From positions 1 through 64,000 of the forward strand of contig JABRVW010000009.1 in the NCBI GenBank assembly GCA_039961715.1: 64,000 bases of DNA, written 5' to 3'. The position numbers and the translations under genes were made by a program. Origin of the DNA: JACQPU01 sp039961715 (lineage in GTDB: Bacteria; Bacteroidota; Ignavibacteria; UBA10030). A model generated the notes under the pieces. The model searched no databases. It was not told the origin of the DNA and was given only the letters and a program-made list of their open reading frames with translations. Below, one piece after another: positions 24,215-33,284 of this stretch; the stretch's first letter is position 1; each line of letters opens with the position of its first letter.

Positions 24215-25321
24215 TTGCGCGAGGGTCGACAGGAACAAGTTTTTTCCCGGGGACTTTGCGCAACGTGCCTTCATGCGCGCAGAATTCGTTCGGCCCGCGG
24301 GACGACGTTCATCCTGTGTCGCCTCTCCGAAGAGGATCCCGTCTTCCCAAAATACCCAACGCTTCCTGTCGTGACCTGCCAGGGGTATGCGAGGGGCGAA
24401 GCGACCATCACGCCGGTCTCGAGCGAGCCGCGATTCGATCAGTATCTTCAGCAGGAACGCACATTTTGGGACCGCGTTCGACATGATCCCGCATCGCCCC
24501 AGATCTGGCATGACCCCGAACTTTTTGAGCTTTTTTTCGGACCAGCGTATCGCGCGTTCATGGAGCGTGCCGCGGCCTGCGGGCCCGACGTGCTCGAGCT
24601 TGGATGCGGCGAAGGTACCCTCGCATTGGAGCTTGCCCGACGCGGGTGCATGGTGACCGGAATCGACCTGAGCCCTGCGCGCATCCAAAGAGCAACCGAC
24701 GCTGCCACGGAACGGGGATTAAACGACCGCGTGGTGTTTCAGGCAGGAGACTTGAACAGCCTGACGCTTGACCGACATCGCTATTCGTGCATCCTTGCCC
24801 ATGATGCCCTTCACCATGTGTTCAACCTCGAACATCTGTTTCTCCAGGTTCGTTCGGCTCTCCGGCCTGACGGTATCTTCCTCGTGATGGATTATTGTGG
24901 AATGAGCACAGCACGGAAAGTGTTTGCCGCGGCACTCTATGCCCTGCTTCCAACCTACAAGCCCTACCGGGAAAAGTGGAAGCTGAGAAAACGGCTGAAA
25001 GGCTTTCTCGCCAACGAACACGAAAAGCGGTCGGCGATTGTGTTGGGCAACGCGTCCAGCCTCCATCCGGAGTCTCCCTTCGAGGAGATCTCCCAATCGT
25101 CACTGCCGCGTCTTCTCCACACGATGTTCGTTGTCACGAAGTATGAAACAATGCTTCCCTTCTGGTTCTTTCTGGCCCCAAAGCTCAGGATTCCCCGTCG
25201 CATGCGGCCTGCCACGCTCCGTCTGCTTCGGGCCGCAGATGACCTCCTGTCGAACCTTGGCATGACGGGGGCGTACTTCACACTTGAAGCAAGGATTCCT
25301 CATGCACCAACTGATGCTTAA
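24215..25321 (+). CDS. Class I SAM methyltransferase with N-terminal cysteine-cluster domain
   Basis: A 368-residue protein with two parts. Residues about 14-60 form a Cys cluster, LCATCLHARRIRSARG then LCRLSEEDPVFPKYP and VTCQGY, a pattern known to me as a small stand-alone zinc-ribbon-like protein. From about 78 on it is a SAM-dependent methyltransferase: motif I VLELGCGEGTLALEL, GIDLSPARI as the acidic loop and a DALHHVFNLEHL segment. The C terminus is rich in basic and hydrophobic helices. The start is TTG 24215, one base after the hutU stop; no better start precedes the Cys cluster. The substrate is unknown. Its position inside the hut run suggests co-expression, not necessarily a pathway role. 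Confidence 0.8.
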   Translation: MREGRQEQVFSRGLCATCLHARRIRSARGTTFILCRLSEEDPVFPKYPTLPVVTCQGYARGEATITPVSSEPRFDQYLQQERTFWDRVRHDPASPQIWHDPELFELFFGPAYRAFMERAAACGPDVLELGCGEGTLALELARRGCMVTGIDLSPARIQRATDAATERGLNDRVVFQAGDLNSLTLDRHRYSCILAHDALHHVFNLEHLFLQVRSALRPDGIFLVMDYCGMSTARKVFAAALYALLPTYKPYREKWKLRKRLKGFLANEHEKRSAIVLGNASSLHPESPFEEISQSSLPRLLHTMFVVTKYETMLPFWFFLAPKLRIPRRMRPATLRLLRAADDLLSNLGMTGAYFTLEARIPHAPTDA

Positions 25322-26549
25322 GAATATCGCTCAACTCGTGACTGTCCGGAGCAACGGAGCGCGTGCGAAGACGGCCGGGGAAATGAGCGATCTCGGTGTG
25401 ATTGAAAACGCGTCTGTTCTGATGGAGGACGGGGTGTTTCGCTGGATTGGCGGGCCAAACGACAAATCCCCGAAGCTCAGTGAGGACGTGACCGTGGTCG
25501 ATGCTTCCAAAAAGATTGCCCTGCCGGGGTTTGTCGATTCTCACACCCACCTTGTGTTTGCGGGAAGCCGCGAGGACGAATTCGCGATGCGGGCCGGGGG
25601 GAAAACCTATCAACAGATTGCCGAGCAGGGCGGTGGAATCCTCAGCACGGTGAGGGACACGCGGCATGCCTCAAAGCGCGAGCTCAAGCAACTCGCGCGC
25701 CGGCGCCTCGACGCCATGTTACAGCACGGCACCACGACCGTCGAGATTAAGTCCGGTTATGGGCTTGACGAGGAATCCGAGATCAAGATGCTGGAATGCA
25801 TTCAGGAACTCGCCAGGGAACAATACTCCACCATCGTTGCCACGTTTCTCGGCGCGCATGCGTTCCCCCCGGAATTTCGCAATTCGCGGGAAGCCTACAT
25901 CGACCTCATTTGCGACCGCATGCTTCCGTACATCGGGAAGCGGAGTTTGGCGCAATTTTGCGACGTCTTCTGCGACACGGGCTATTTCTCCGTGGACCAA
26001 TCGCGGCGAATTCTTGAAAAAGCCCGCGAACTGGGCCTCGGCATCAAGGTCCACGCTGAAGAGCTGGCGCCGTCCGGAGGATCGGCGCTTGCCGCCGGGC
26101 TGCGTGCCGTTTCCGCAGACCACCTGGAGCATATCGACGACGCGTCGATCGGCCTCCTGAAGAGCGCGGGAGTTGTCGCCACACTGCTCCCGGGTGTCTC
26201 GTTCTTCCTTAATCACGGCTACGCGCCTGCCAGGAAATTGATCGATGCAGGCGTTCCCGTGGCCATCGCGAGCGACTTCAACCCAGGCTCCTGCATGTCC
26301 TTCAGCATGCCGCTGATGATGACCATTGCCTGCACGCACATGGGCATGACACCCGAGGAGGCCATCACAGCATCGACCCTTAACGCCGCGGCGGCTCTGA
26401 ACCTGTCACAGGATTACGGCAGTATTGAGACCGGGAAGAAGGCCGATATTGTTTTGTATGATGTGCCGAATTATCGTTATCTTGCGTATCACTTCGGCAC
26501 CAACCACGTTTCGCTCATTGTCAAGCACGGAGTCATTCTCGAATTCTGA
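25302..26549 (+). CDS. hutI: Imidazolonepropionase
   Basis: Opens the ring of imidazolonepropionate to give N-formiminoglutamate, the third step of histidine breakdown. The 415-residue amidohydrolase-superfamily enzyme shows the metal motif GFVDSHTHLVFAGSRE, the substrate-loop segment AGGKTYQQIAEQGGGILST, HAEELAPSGGSALAA with the metal His, and the late ASDFNPGSC with the catalytic Asp. ATG 25302 is chosen because AAGGA lies seven bases upstream; a TTG at 25284 is in frame. It overlaps the end of the methyltransferase gene by 20 bases, and its stop shares a base with the ftcD start. Confidence 0.96.
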   Translation: MHQLMLKNIAQLVTVRSNGARAKTAGEMSDLGVIENASVLMEDGVFRWIGGPNDKSPKLSEDVTVVDASKKIALPGFVDSHTHLVFAGSREDEFAMRAGGKTYQQIAEQGGGILSTVRDTRHASKRELKQLARRRLDAMLQHGTTTVEIKSGYGLDEESEIKMLECIQELAREQYSTIVATFLGAHAFPPEFRNSREAYIDLICDRMLPYIGKRSLAQFCDVFCDTGYFSVDQSRRILEKARELGLGIKVHAEELAPSGGSALAAGLRAVSADHLEHIDDASIGLLKSAGVVATLLPGVSFFLNHGYAPARKLIDAGVPVAIASDFNPGSCMSFSMPLMMTIACTHMGMTPEEAITASTLNAAAALNLSQDYGSIETGKKADIVLYDVPNYRYLAYHFGTNHVSLIVKHGVILEF

Positions 26550-27568
26550 TGAAGCCATTGGTCGAATGCGTACCCAATTTCAGCGAAGGCAGGAATCAGG
26601 CGACAATTGATGCCCTTGGTGAGGCGGTCCGCGCCGTGGCCGGCGTGAAACTGCTCGGTATCGAACCCGACAAGGATTACAATCGCTGTGTGGTCACGTT
26701 TGTAGGATCTCCCGACGGCATCGTGGAAGCCGCGTTCCGCGCCACAAAGACGGCATCGGAGCTCATTGACATGACGTCCCACAGGGGTGAACATCCCAGA
26801 ATAGGAGCCACGGATGTCGTTCCGTTTATTCCAATTTCCGGCGTTTCCATGGAGGACTGTGTCGTCCTGGCGCGCAGGTACGGCGAACGCGTTGCCCGCG
26901 AACTCGCGATTCCGGTGTATCTGTACGAATACGCGGCGTCGCGTCCGGAGCGTCGCAATCTTGCCGACATCCGGAAGGGAGAATATGAGGGGTTGAAGGA
27001 AAAACTGGCCGATCCGGTCTGGAAACCCGACTTTGGGACAGCGACGTTTAATGCGAAATCCGGAGCCACGGTCACGGGAGCACGGAAATTCCTTATCGCA
27101 TACAACGTGAACTTGAACACCCCCGACCCGAAGATCGCACACGAGATCGCGTTGCGGATCCGCGAAGCGGGACGACCCAAGAAAGACGCCGAGGGCAACA
27201 CCGTGAAAGATGAACAAGGACGGACCGTGAAGATTCCCGGCACGCTCAAGGCGGTCAAGGCCATGGGGGTGTTTCTGGAGAGATTCAATATCGCGCAGGT
27301 GTCGATCAATCTTGTCGATTTTGAGGTCACACCTCCCCACGTTGCGTTCGAAGAGGTGCGAAAGCAGGCGAAGACCCTTGGTGTTGAGGCCACGGGAAGT
27401 GAAATTGTCGGATTGACACCGAAGGAAGCGCTTCTTGCCGCCGGACGTTTTTACGCGCCCGATGAACAGGAGGAAAGAAGGCTGATCGAAGTTGCGATTG
27501 AGAAGCTTGGATTGAGCCGGTTGGAGAAGTTCGATCCGAAAAAGAAGATCATTGAAGAACAGGTTTAA
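26549..27568 (+). CDS. ftcD: Glutamate formimidoyltransferase
   Basis: Transfers the formimino group of formiminoglutamate to tetrahydrofolate, releasing glutamate. The 339-residue protein corresponds to the transferase half of the animal bifunctional FTCD. Seen: LVECVPNFSEGRN at the N terminus, the RGEHPRIGATDVVPFIP block with active-site His and Arg, PVYLYEYAA, and the C-terminal subdomain with VSINLVDFEVTPPHVAFEEV. TGATG overlap with hutI. This makes the route the folate-linked variant rather than direct hydrolysis by HutG or HutF/HutG, and ties histidine breakdown to the one-carbon pool. Confidence 0.95.
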   Translation: MKPLVECVPNFSEGRNQATIDALGEAVRAVAGVKLLGIEPDKDYNRCVVTFVGSPDGIVEAAFRATKTASELIDMTSHRGEHPRIGATDVVPFIPISGVSMEDCVVLARRYGERVARELAIPVYLYEYAASRPERRNLADIRKGEYEGLKEKLADPVWKPDFGTATFNAKSGATVTGARKFLIAYNVNLNTPDPKIAHEIALRIREAGRPKKDAEGNTVKDEQGRTVKIPGTLKAVKAMGVFLERFNIAQVSINLVDFEVTPPHVAFEEVRKQAKTLGVEATGSEIVGLTPKEALLAAGRFYAPDEQEERRLIEVAIEKLGLSRLEKFDPKKKIIEEQV

Positions 27569-27650
27569 GGTTTCAGAGTTTGAGGTTCACAGTTCAAGGT
27601 TCGAGGTGAAAAGGCTGGTTGAACTTGGAAGATTATGACTTGAACCGATT
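27569..27650. repeat. GGTTCAAG word array between ftcD and fchA
   Basis: Units related to AGGTTTCAGAG, AGGTTCACAG and AAGGTTCGAG follow each other from the ftcD stop. Inverted forms (GAACTTGGAAG, ACTTGAACC) appear near 27620-27646. The same word family is seen at 22466 and 56907. Confidence 0.65.
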
Positions 27651-27669
27651 GCCATTCCCGAGGATGCCC

Positions 27670-28296
27670 ATGCTTGCCCTGAAGACTGTCAGCGATTTCA
27701 TCGATAGCGTTGCTTCCGACTCCCCGGCGCCAGGTGGAGGAAGCGTGTCGGCGCTTGCGGGAGCGCTTGGCGCTGCGCTCACTGCGATGGTATGTCATCT
27801 AACCATCGGAAAAAAGAAATACGAAGATGTCCAGGCTGAAATGATCGGTCTTCTGGGCCAGGCAGACGAGCTCAAGGCACGACTGACAAGCCTGATCGAT
27901 CAGGACACCGAGGCGTTCAACCGCGTAATGGAGGCGTTCGGCATGCCGCGTACCACGGAGGCAGAGAAAGAGAGGCGCAGTACGGCGATTCAGGAGGCGA
28001 CGAAGCAGGCGACCCTGGTGCCTTTGGAAGTGATGAAGCTTGCCGAACGTGCGTTGACGCTGGCGAAATCTGTGGCAGAGAAGGGAAACGTGAATTCGAT
28101 CTCCGACGCCGGCGTGGCGGGCCTGATGCTGAGAGCGGCGTGCGAGGGGGCGGCGCTGAACGTGAGGATCAATCTGGCAACCCTTAAAGACGGTCAGTTT
28201 GTGGCGGAAACGCGGGCGCTCATGGACGCCATTGCCACGAATGTGGAAGTGCTGGCAGACGGTCTCCGGAAACGGGTGGAAACCGTGTTGAGCTAG
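27670..28296 (+). CDS. fchA: Formiminotetrahydrofolate cyclodeaminase
   Basis: Converts 5-formiminotetrahydrofolate to methenyltetrahydrofolate and ammonia, the step after ftcD. From ATG 27670 the product has 208 residues, the size of a stand-alone cyclodeaminase. The diagnostic N-terminal SPAPGGGSVSALAGALGAAL is present, followed by the helical core with MVCHLTIGKKKYEDV and a C-terminal helix region. GAGG six bases upstream supports 27670; ATG 27664 is also possible, while TTG 27619 lies in the repeat array. The stop codon lies in CTAG, shared with the convergent trkH stop. Confidence 0.93.
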   Translation: MLALKTVSDFIDSVASDSPAPGGGSVSALAGALGAALTAMVCHLTIGKKKYEDVQAEMIGLLGQADELKARLTSLIDQDTEAFNRVMEAFGMPRTTEAEKERRSTAIQEATKQATLVPLEVMKLAERALTLAKSVAEKGNVNSISDAGVAGLMLRAACEGAALNVRINLATLKDGQFVAETRALMDAIATNVEVLADGLRKRVETVLS

Positions 28297-29741
28297 GTCC
28301 GCCAGAACGTCCGGCTGAAGAGAACAAACACGGTAAAGAGCTCAAGTCGGCCAAGGATCATACAGGCATCCAGCAACCATTTTGCAGGGTCGCTCAAACC
28401 AGCATAGTTCGCCATCGGTCCAACCGTCCCTAGCCCCGGGCCAATATTGGCCATGGAAGCGGCTACTGCGCTCATCGCGGTCACCATGTCCGGACCCATC
28501 GCGGTCAGCAGAATGGTAGCCGTGGAAAATGTCACGAGGTAGAGAATAATGAAGCCTGCTATCGTGAACATCGTCTCCTGTTCCACCGGCTTCTTGTTCA
28601 ATTGAATGGGGACCACGACACTGGGATGGAGCAACCGCTTGAGCTCAATCGCTCCAGCCTTGAGAAGCAACAGCACCCTCACGTTTTTCATTCCGCCACC
28701 CGTCGACCCCGAACACGCTCCTGGAAACATCAGGAAGAGGAGAACAACCTGAGCCAGGGGGGCCCAAACAGCAAAGTCCGCCGTCGCAAATCCCGTACAG
28801 GACATGACTGTCATCACGTTAAATGCAGCGAATCGGAATCCCTGGACCAGGTCGCCATCATACTCCTGCGGGACGAGCACCGTCATAACGACGGCAACGG
28901 CAACGAGAAAGGTGATGACAAAAAAACGGAATTCCTGGTCACGAAAATACTCCCATCGGCCGCGAATTGCCCGATAGTGGAGGGCGAAGCTGGTGCCGCC
29001 GACAAACATAAAGAACGTCACCACGGCATCCACGAAAGGCGAGTCAAACGCCGCAATGCTTGCATTCCTTGTGGAGAATCCGCCGGTCGAAATTGTTGCA
29101 AAGGAGTGGCAGATCGCGTCAAACAGCGACATCCCGCCTGCCATGAGGAATCCTGTTTGGAGGATGGTGAGAAGAACATAGATCCCCCATAAAAGGCGTG
29201 CTGTTTCGGCAACGCGGGGAGTCAGTTTATCCTTCGTCGGTCCGGCAACCTCGGCCCGGAACAACTGCATTCCGCCGATTCCCAGCAAGGGGAGGATTGC
29301 CAGGGAGAGAACGATGATTCCCATTCCCCCCATCCAATGGGTCAACGCTCTCCAGAACAGAATCGACTTTGTGAGCGACTCGACATCTGTGAAAATGGAA
29401 GCCCCCGTCGTCGTAAAGCCCGACACGCTCTCAAAATAGGCATCGGTCAATGACGAAGTCGATCCTGTCAGGAGGAATGGAAGGCTGCCAAACAACGGGA
29501 TGATGATCCATGAGAGGGTGACAATTGCGAAGCCTTCACGCGCCCTTAGTTCCTCCTTCTGAAATCTCCGGATGAACACGGTCAAGAGGGTCCCGGTCCC
29601 AAGAGTTACAAGAACGGAAACCAGAAGGGCCTGAAGGTCCCCTTCCCCATAGTACAGGGCTACGGGAATGCAGGAGGCCATTGCAATGCCGGTCGCAAGA
29701 ATCAGAAATCCGAGGACACCGACAACGGGGAGGATTCGCAT
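28293..29741 (-). CDS. trkH: Trk-type potassium transporter membrane subunit
   Basis: The ion-conducting subunit of a Trk potassium uptake system, in the inner membrane. The 482-residue protein is almost entirely hydrophobic helices with four pore-loop repeats. Typical filter-region segments are SVSGFTTTGASIF, the second loop SFATISTGGFST, VMSCTGFATADF and ASMANIGPGLGTVGP. Length is usual for TrkH. It follows trkA by 38 bases on the same strand, so the pair is probably co-transcribed. Its stop overlaps that of fchA on the other strand. Very secure call. Confidence 0.96.
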   Translation of the reverse strand: MRILPVVGVLGFLILATGIAMASCIPVALYYGEGDLQALLVSVLVTLGTGTLLTVFIRRFQKEELRAREGFAIVTLSWIIIPLFGSLPFLLTGSTSSLTDAYFESVSGFTTTGASIFTDVESLTKSILFWRALTHWMGGMGIIVLSLAILPLLGIGGMQLFRAEVAGPTKDKLTPRVAETARLLWGIYVLLTILQTGFLMAGGMSLFDAICHSFATISTGGFSTRNASIAAFDSPFVDAVVTFFMFVGGTSFALHYRAIRGRWEYFRDQEFRFFVITFLVAVAVVMTVLVPQEYDGDLVQGFRFAAFNVMTVMSCTGFATADFAVWAPLAQVVLLFLMFPGACSGSTGGGMKNVRVLLLLKAGAIELKRLLHPSVVVPIQLNKKPVEQETMFTIAGFIILYLVTFSTATILLTAMGPDMVTAMSAVAASMANIGPGLGTVGPMANYAGLSDPAKWLLDACMILGRLELFTVFVLFSRTFWRT

Positions 29742-29779
29742 AAAGATATGGACGGTCTGAAGATGACGGTCAGCATTGG

Positions 29780-31123
29780 TTAGCTGAAAAACTTCTCCAC
29801 GTCACGGAGAGCGGTAGGAAGGGTGAATACGACGACGCGATCCTGCGGCAGAATGCGGGACGATCCGACAGGGATGGTCACCGTCCCGTTGTGTATGACA
29901 CAGCCGATGATCGCGCCATCGGGAAATTTGAGATCACGCAAGGGTTTTTTCGTAACCGAGGAGCCCTTTTGTGCAACCATCTCAATGACCTCGGCATCAA
30001 CACCGTGGAGTGTCGCAACGGAAACAATCTGGCCTCTTCGCACGAATTTCAGAATCTCGTTTGCCGCAGAGAGCTTCTTGTTCACCAGCGCATCGATGCC
30101 AATGGTGTTTGCCAGCGGGATGTAATCAAGCTTTTCAACGTGCGCAATGGTCTTCTTCACGCCGAGATGCTTCGCCATCAGGCATGAGATGATGTTGTCT
30201 TCCTCATCCTTCGTGACCGCAATGTAGGCATCCATGTCCACAATGCCCTCGGCGGCCAGCAGATCCAGATCCTTCCCCTCTCCGCGTATGACCATCGCTT
30301 TGTCAAGAACATTTGCGAGCTTCACAGCCTCTCCTTTGCTGGATTCGATGAGCTTGACGGAAACGTCATCCTGCAGCTCCTCAGCCACGCGCAAGCCGAT
30401 TCCCTTTCCCCCGAGGATCATGATGTTCTCAAACCGTACCGACTCCTTGCCCGACAGCTTGATCATTTCGGGAACGGCCTCGGATTTGGATATGACGAAG
30501 ATCTGATCCCCCCGCCGGAACACATCGTCGCCCGTTGGAATGATTGTCCGGATCCCGCGGCTGATCGCCACGGCCCGGAACGGAAGCTCCGGATACTCCG
30601 TCGTCACATCCTTCAGCTTCTTGTTGATCAGCGGACTGTCCAGGTCCAGCTTCAGGCCAAGAATCTGGATTCTTCCGTCCGCGAACTCCAGCACATCGGT
30701 CGCGGCAGACCGGCGGATCAAACGCACAATCTCACGCGCCGCGAGCACGTCGGGCGAAATCACCAGATCAAATCCAAGCTCTTGCGCCTTTTTCGCAACG
30801 TCGTCCCCTAACACCTCTTCGGGCTCGTCCAGCCGGACGATCTTCTTCTTTGCCCCAAGCGATCCCGCCAGCATGCAGGCAGTGAAATTCACGGTGTCGA
30901 GCGATGTCACCGCAATCATCATGTCCGCATTGGCCACGCCGGCTTCCCTCAGGACGCTGGACTTCGCGCCGTTTCCCTGAACGGTCATGACGTCCAGACC
31001 TTCTCTCACGCGGGCAAGCCTGTCCGCGTCGCGGTCAATGACAACGATGTCGTTCCCCTCGACTGACAGAAGCCTTGCCAGATGAAGCCCCACCTCTCCA
31101 ACGCCCATGATAATGATTTTCAA
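29780..31123 (-). CDS. trkA: Trk system regulatory subunit with two RCK units
   Basis: The cytoplasmic NAD(H)-binding gate of the Trk potassium system. The 447 residues contain two copies of the RCK_N/RCK_C unit: the first Rossmann motif IIIMGVGEVGLHLARLL at 2-18 with DRDADRL, and a second beginning IMILGGKGIGLRVAEEL near 231. The start is TTG 31121-31123 with AAGGG seven bases upstream; the next in-frame ATG (residue 6) would cut into the first strand. It precedes trkH, and no other regulator is nearby. Confidence 0.96.
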   Translation of the reverse strand: MKIIIMGVGEVGLHLARLLSVEGNDIVVIDRDADRLARVREGLDVMTVQGNGAKSSVLREAGVANADMMIAVTSLDTVNFTACMLAGSLGAKKKIVRLDEPEEVLGDDVAKKAQELGFDLVISPDVLAAREIVRLIRRSAATDVLEFADGRIQILGLKLDLDSPLINKKLKDVTTEYPELPFRAVAISRGIRTIIPTGDDVFRRGDQIFVISKSEAVPEMIKLSGKESVRFENIMILGGKGIGLRVAEELQDDVSVKLIESSKGEAVKLANVLDKAMVIRGEGKDLDLLAAEGIVDMDAYIAVTKDEEDNIISCLMAKHLGVKKTIAHVEKLDYIPLANTIGIDALVNKKLSAANEILKFVRRGQIVSVATLHGVDAEVIEMVAQKGSSVTKKPLRDLKFPDGAIIGCVIHNGTVTIPVGSSRILPQDRVVVFTLPTALRDVEKFFS

Positions 31124-31136
31124 GTTACACCCTTGG

Positions 31137-31168
31137 GAAGATTCTCAATTTCCAATTTCAGAATTGCC
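31137..31168. repeat. CAATTTC word array between rsmE and trkA
   Basis: A short AT-rich array of CAATTTCC/CAATTTCAG units, partly self-complementary (CAATTTC against GAATTG). It is located 15-45 bases upstream of the trkA start. Confidence 0.5.
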
Positions 31169-31178
31169 AGTTTGTCCC

Positions 31179-31895
31179 TCACATCCCCCCCACAATCCAG
31201 CTCACGCCCGAGATCGCCGCAGTTTCCGAGCGCAGCCGCCGCGGACCGAGAGAGACCGGAATGAATCCGTTTCCCGCCGCCAACTCGATCTCTTCGGGAG
31301 TCAATCCACCCTCAGGCCCCACGACAAGCAAAACAGACCTCGCATCCTTATGATGCTGGAGGAGCGATCCGAGAAACTGCGATTGCTCAGTCTGCTCATG
31401 CGCCACAAGCTTCAAGGAAAACCGGTCTGCACTCCGGACAAGCGTATCAAATTTCGTGAGAACAAACATGGTAGGCAAGATGCTTCGACCACATTGTTTC
31501 AGGGCGGAAACCGCAATTCTCTCCAAACGGGCGTGTTTTTCGTGCTTTGGAATGGTTCGCTCACACAGCAGGGGAATGATGGTGGTCACACCCAACTCGG
31601 TCGTTTTCTCGATCATCGTGTCGAATCGCGAGGGATTCCGAAGAAGCGAAACGGCAATGGTCACTTCAATGCGCGGTTCGTTCCAACGTTCGTGCGCGGC
31701 CACGATTGTGCACTCGGCGGCGGAGCGCGAGAAAGACCGGATGATCACATCATACATCGTTCCCTTTCCGTCTGTCACAAACACATGATCGCCCGCCTTC
31801 TTCCGGAGCACACGGCTCAGATGTTTATACTCCTCGCCTTCCAAGATAATCACATTCCCGTGAATCTGATCCGGACGAACGAGAAAGAAATCCAT
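31179..31895 (-). CDS. rsmE: 16S rRNA (uracil-1498-N3)-methyltransferase
   Basis: Methylates U1498 of 16S rRNA in the assembled small subunit. The product has 238 residues from ATG 31895. The frame is open further upstream, but conserved sequence begins MDFFLVRPDQIHGNVIIL. It has an N-terminal PUA-like part (EEYKHLSRVLRKKAGD) and a C-terminal SPOUT knot: VVGPEGGLTPEEIE, FIPVSLGPRRLRSETAAI. These are the SAM-site signatures. The ATG overlaps the stop of the upstream barrel protein in TAATG, so the two are coupled. Confidence 0.95.
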   Translation of the reverse strand: MDFFLVRPDQIHGNVIILEGEEYKHLSRVLRKKAGDHVFVTDGKGTMYDVIIRSFSRSAAECTIVAAHERWNEPRIEVTIAVSLLRNPSRFDTMIEKTTELGVTTIIPLLCERTIPKHEKHARLERIAVSALKQCGRSILPTMFVLTKFDTLVRSADRFSLKLVAHEQTEQSQFLGSLLQHHKDARSVLLVVGPEGGLTPEEIELAAGNGFIPVSLGPRRLRSETAAISGVSWIVGGM

Positions 31896-33193
31896 TAAAA
31901 CGATACTCCCACATCCAGAATGGCTTCCGCCCGCCCCTCGGGATTCATCGCCATCTCCGTGCGGACGATGAGGCTGTACGGCAAGAGAATATGCAGGCCG
32001 GCGCCGAATCCGGAGTACCAATGCCGTCCACCGTACGTCTCGCTCCGGAACCAACTCTTTCCGGCATCCGCAAATACGGCGACATACAGGCCATAGCGCA
32101 AGAGACTGAACTCCGGCAGGGGCGACCAGTCGACCTCTGCATAGCGCGGGGAGAGAATCGGCACGCGGAGCTCAAGATTGGCCCCGAGGAGATTCTCCCC
32201 TTCCAGCACCCTGTGAAAATATCCGCGGATGCGTTCGCGGTAGCCGAAATAGACATACCGGTACGCCGGCACGGGTCCACCGGAAGAAAACTGGCCGTGG
32301 CTGCGGGCGGCAAGAATGAGCCCGGACGGCAGAGGGACGAAGAGGCTCGCATCGGCGCCGTAGCGGAAGAAATCGACTGCCGAGCCGCCGAATCCGTACT
32401 TCATCGTGTTCAAGTAAATCATCGCCCCCTTCGTGGGATACTCACGGATGTCACGAGTATCATACGTGAAATTCAGACCGGCAGAAAAGAACTCATCGCG
32501 CCCGCCTGGAGTCAACGTTCCTCCTGCAATCTCGTCCGAAACCTTCCAGAGCTCGTAGCCTCCATTTGTCTGGAGCAACGAGTACAATCCGAAACGCTTT
32601 CCGAGCGTCAGCAGAATGCTTTGCGTGTGTTGTTGATACAGGCCGCGGTCGGGACTGAGATTCTGCTCACGGGCGGCGGACAGCGACACACGGAAGAACA
32701 CATCGTCGTAACCGATAAGGTTGGGCGTCTGATAAATCATCTGAACCCACCGGTCGAATCCCAGGGCGAACTGGAAGATGAGCTTCTCGTTCCTTCCCCG
32801 AAAATTGACATGAGCCACGCCAAGCCCGTAGTAGAAATTGTCGAAATCGCGGTGCTTGAACCCAACGATGGGGTAGGGATAGAGATACCATCGCTCGTGG
32901 ACGCGCACGGTCAGATCCGCGAACTTCCCATCGATCGCTTGATCGATCGTCACCCGGTTGAACAACCCGAGGCTGTAAATTCTCGATTCATCGTACGAAA
33001 GCTGATCGGCATTAAGCGTGTCGCCTGGCCGGGTACTCATTTCGCGCGTGATCACGAAGTCCTTCGTCGTCTCATTCCCTTCAATGCGGATCGAGCGCAC
33101 GATCTGGATGTCTCCGTTCGGGGGGGATTGTGCGGGAAGAGAGGCCCCGGGAATCAGGAGCGCCAGGAGTATGAAAGAAGTCCGGTGTCTCAC
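31895..33193 (-). CDS. Outer-membrane Omp85-type protein with one POTRA domain
   Basis: A 432-residue outer-membrane protein. A signal peptide (about 1-21, cleavage near LPAQS) is followed by one POTRA-like domain (about 28-100: VRSIRIEGNETTKDFVITREM and YSLGLFNRVTIDQA) and a 16-strand-type barrel with the surface-antigen signature region ERIRGYFHRVLEGENLLGANLELRVP. It ends ILDVGVSF with a C-terminal aromatic. With a single POTRA it is not BamA itself and resembles small Omp85 paralogues. The start is GTG at 33193. It is coupled to rsmE downstream; the pairing has no obvious functional logic. Confidence 0.85.
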   Translation of the reverse strand: MRHRTSFILLALLIPGASLPAQSPPNGDIQIVRSIRIEGNETTKDFVITREMSTRPGDTLNADQLSYDESRIYSLGLFNRVTIDQAIDGKFADLTVRVHERWYLYPYPIVGFKHRDFDNFYYGLGVAHVNFRGRNEKLIFQFALGFDRWVQMIYQTPNLIGYDDVFFRVSLSAAREQNLSPDRGLYQQHTQSILLTLGKRFGLYSLLQTNGGYELWKVSDEIAGGTLTPGGRDEFFSAGLNFTYDTRDIREYPTKGAMIYLNTMKYGFGGSAVDFFRYGADASLFVPLPSGLILAARSHGQFSSGGPVPAYRYVYFGYRERIRGYFHRVLEGENLLGANLELRVPILSPRYAEVDWSPLPEFSLLRYGLYVAVFADAGKSWFRSETYGGRHWYSGFGAGLHILLPYSLIVRTEMAMNPEGRAEAILDVGVSF

Positions 33194-33245
33194 ATTCGAT
33201 GATCGATGGCTGGCCCGAGAAGGCCCGGATGATTCAGCAGAGTGT

Positions 33246-33284
33246 TAAAAAAGAAAAAACCACGAAGACACCAAGAACACAACA
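33246..33284. repeat. A-rich CACGAAGACACCAAG word array
   Basis: AAAAAAGAAAAAACCACGAAGACACCAAGAACACAAC is built from ACCACGAAG/ACACCAAGA-like units. The 234-base gap at 33194-33427 otherwise shows no gene or promoter I can support. Confidence 0.5.

Noticed and set aside
31896..32054. N-terminal extension of RsmE
   Set aside because: The frame is open upstream but lies inside the barrel-protein gene, is not conserved-looking, and the family N terminus begins at ATG 31895, which overlaps the preceding stop.
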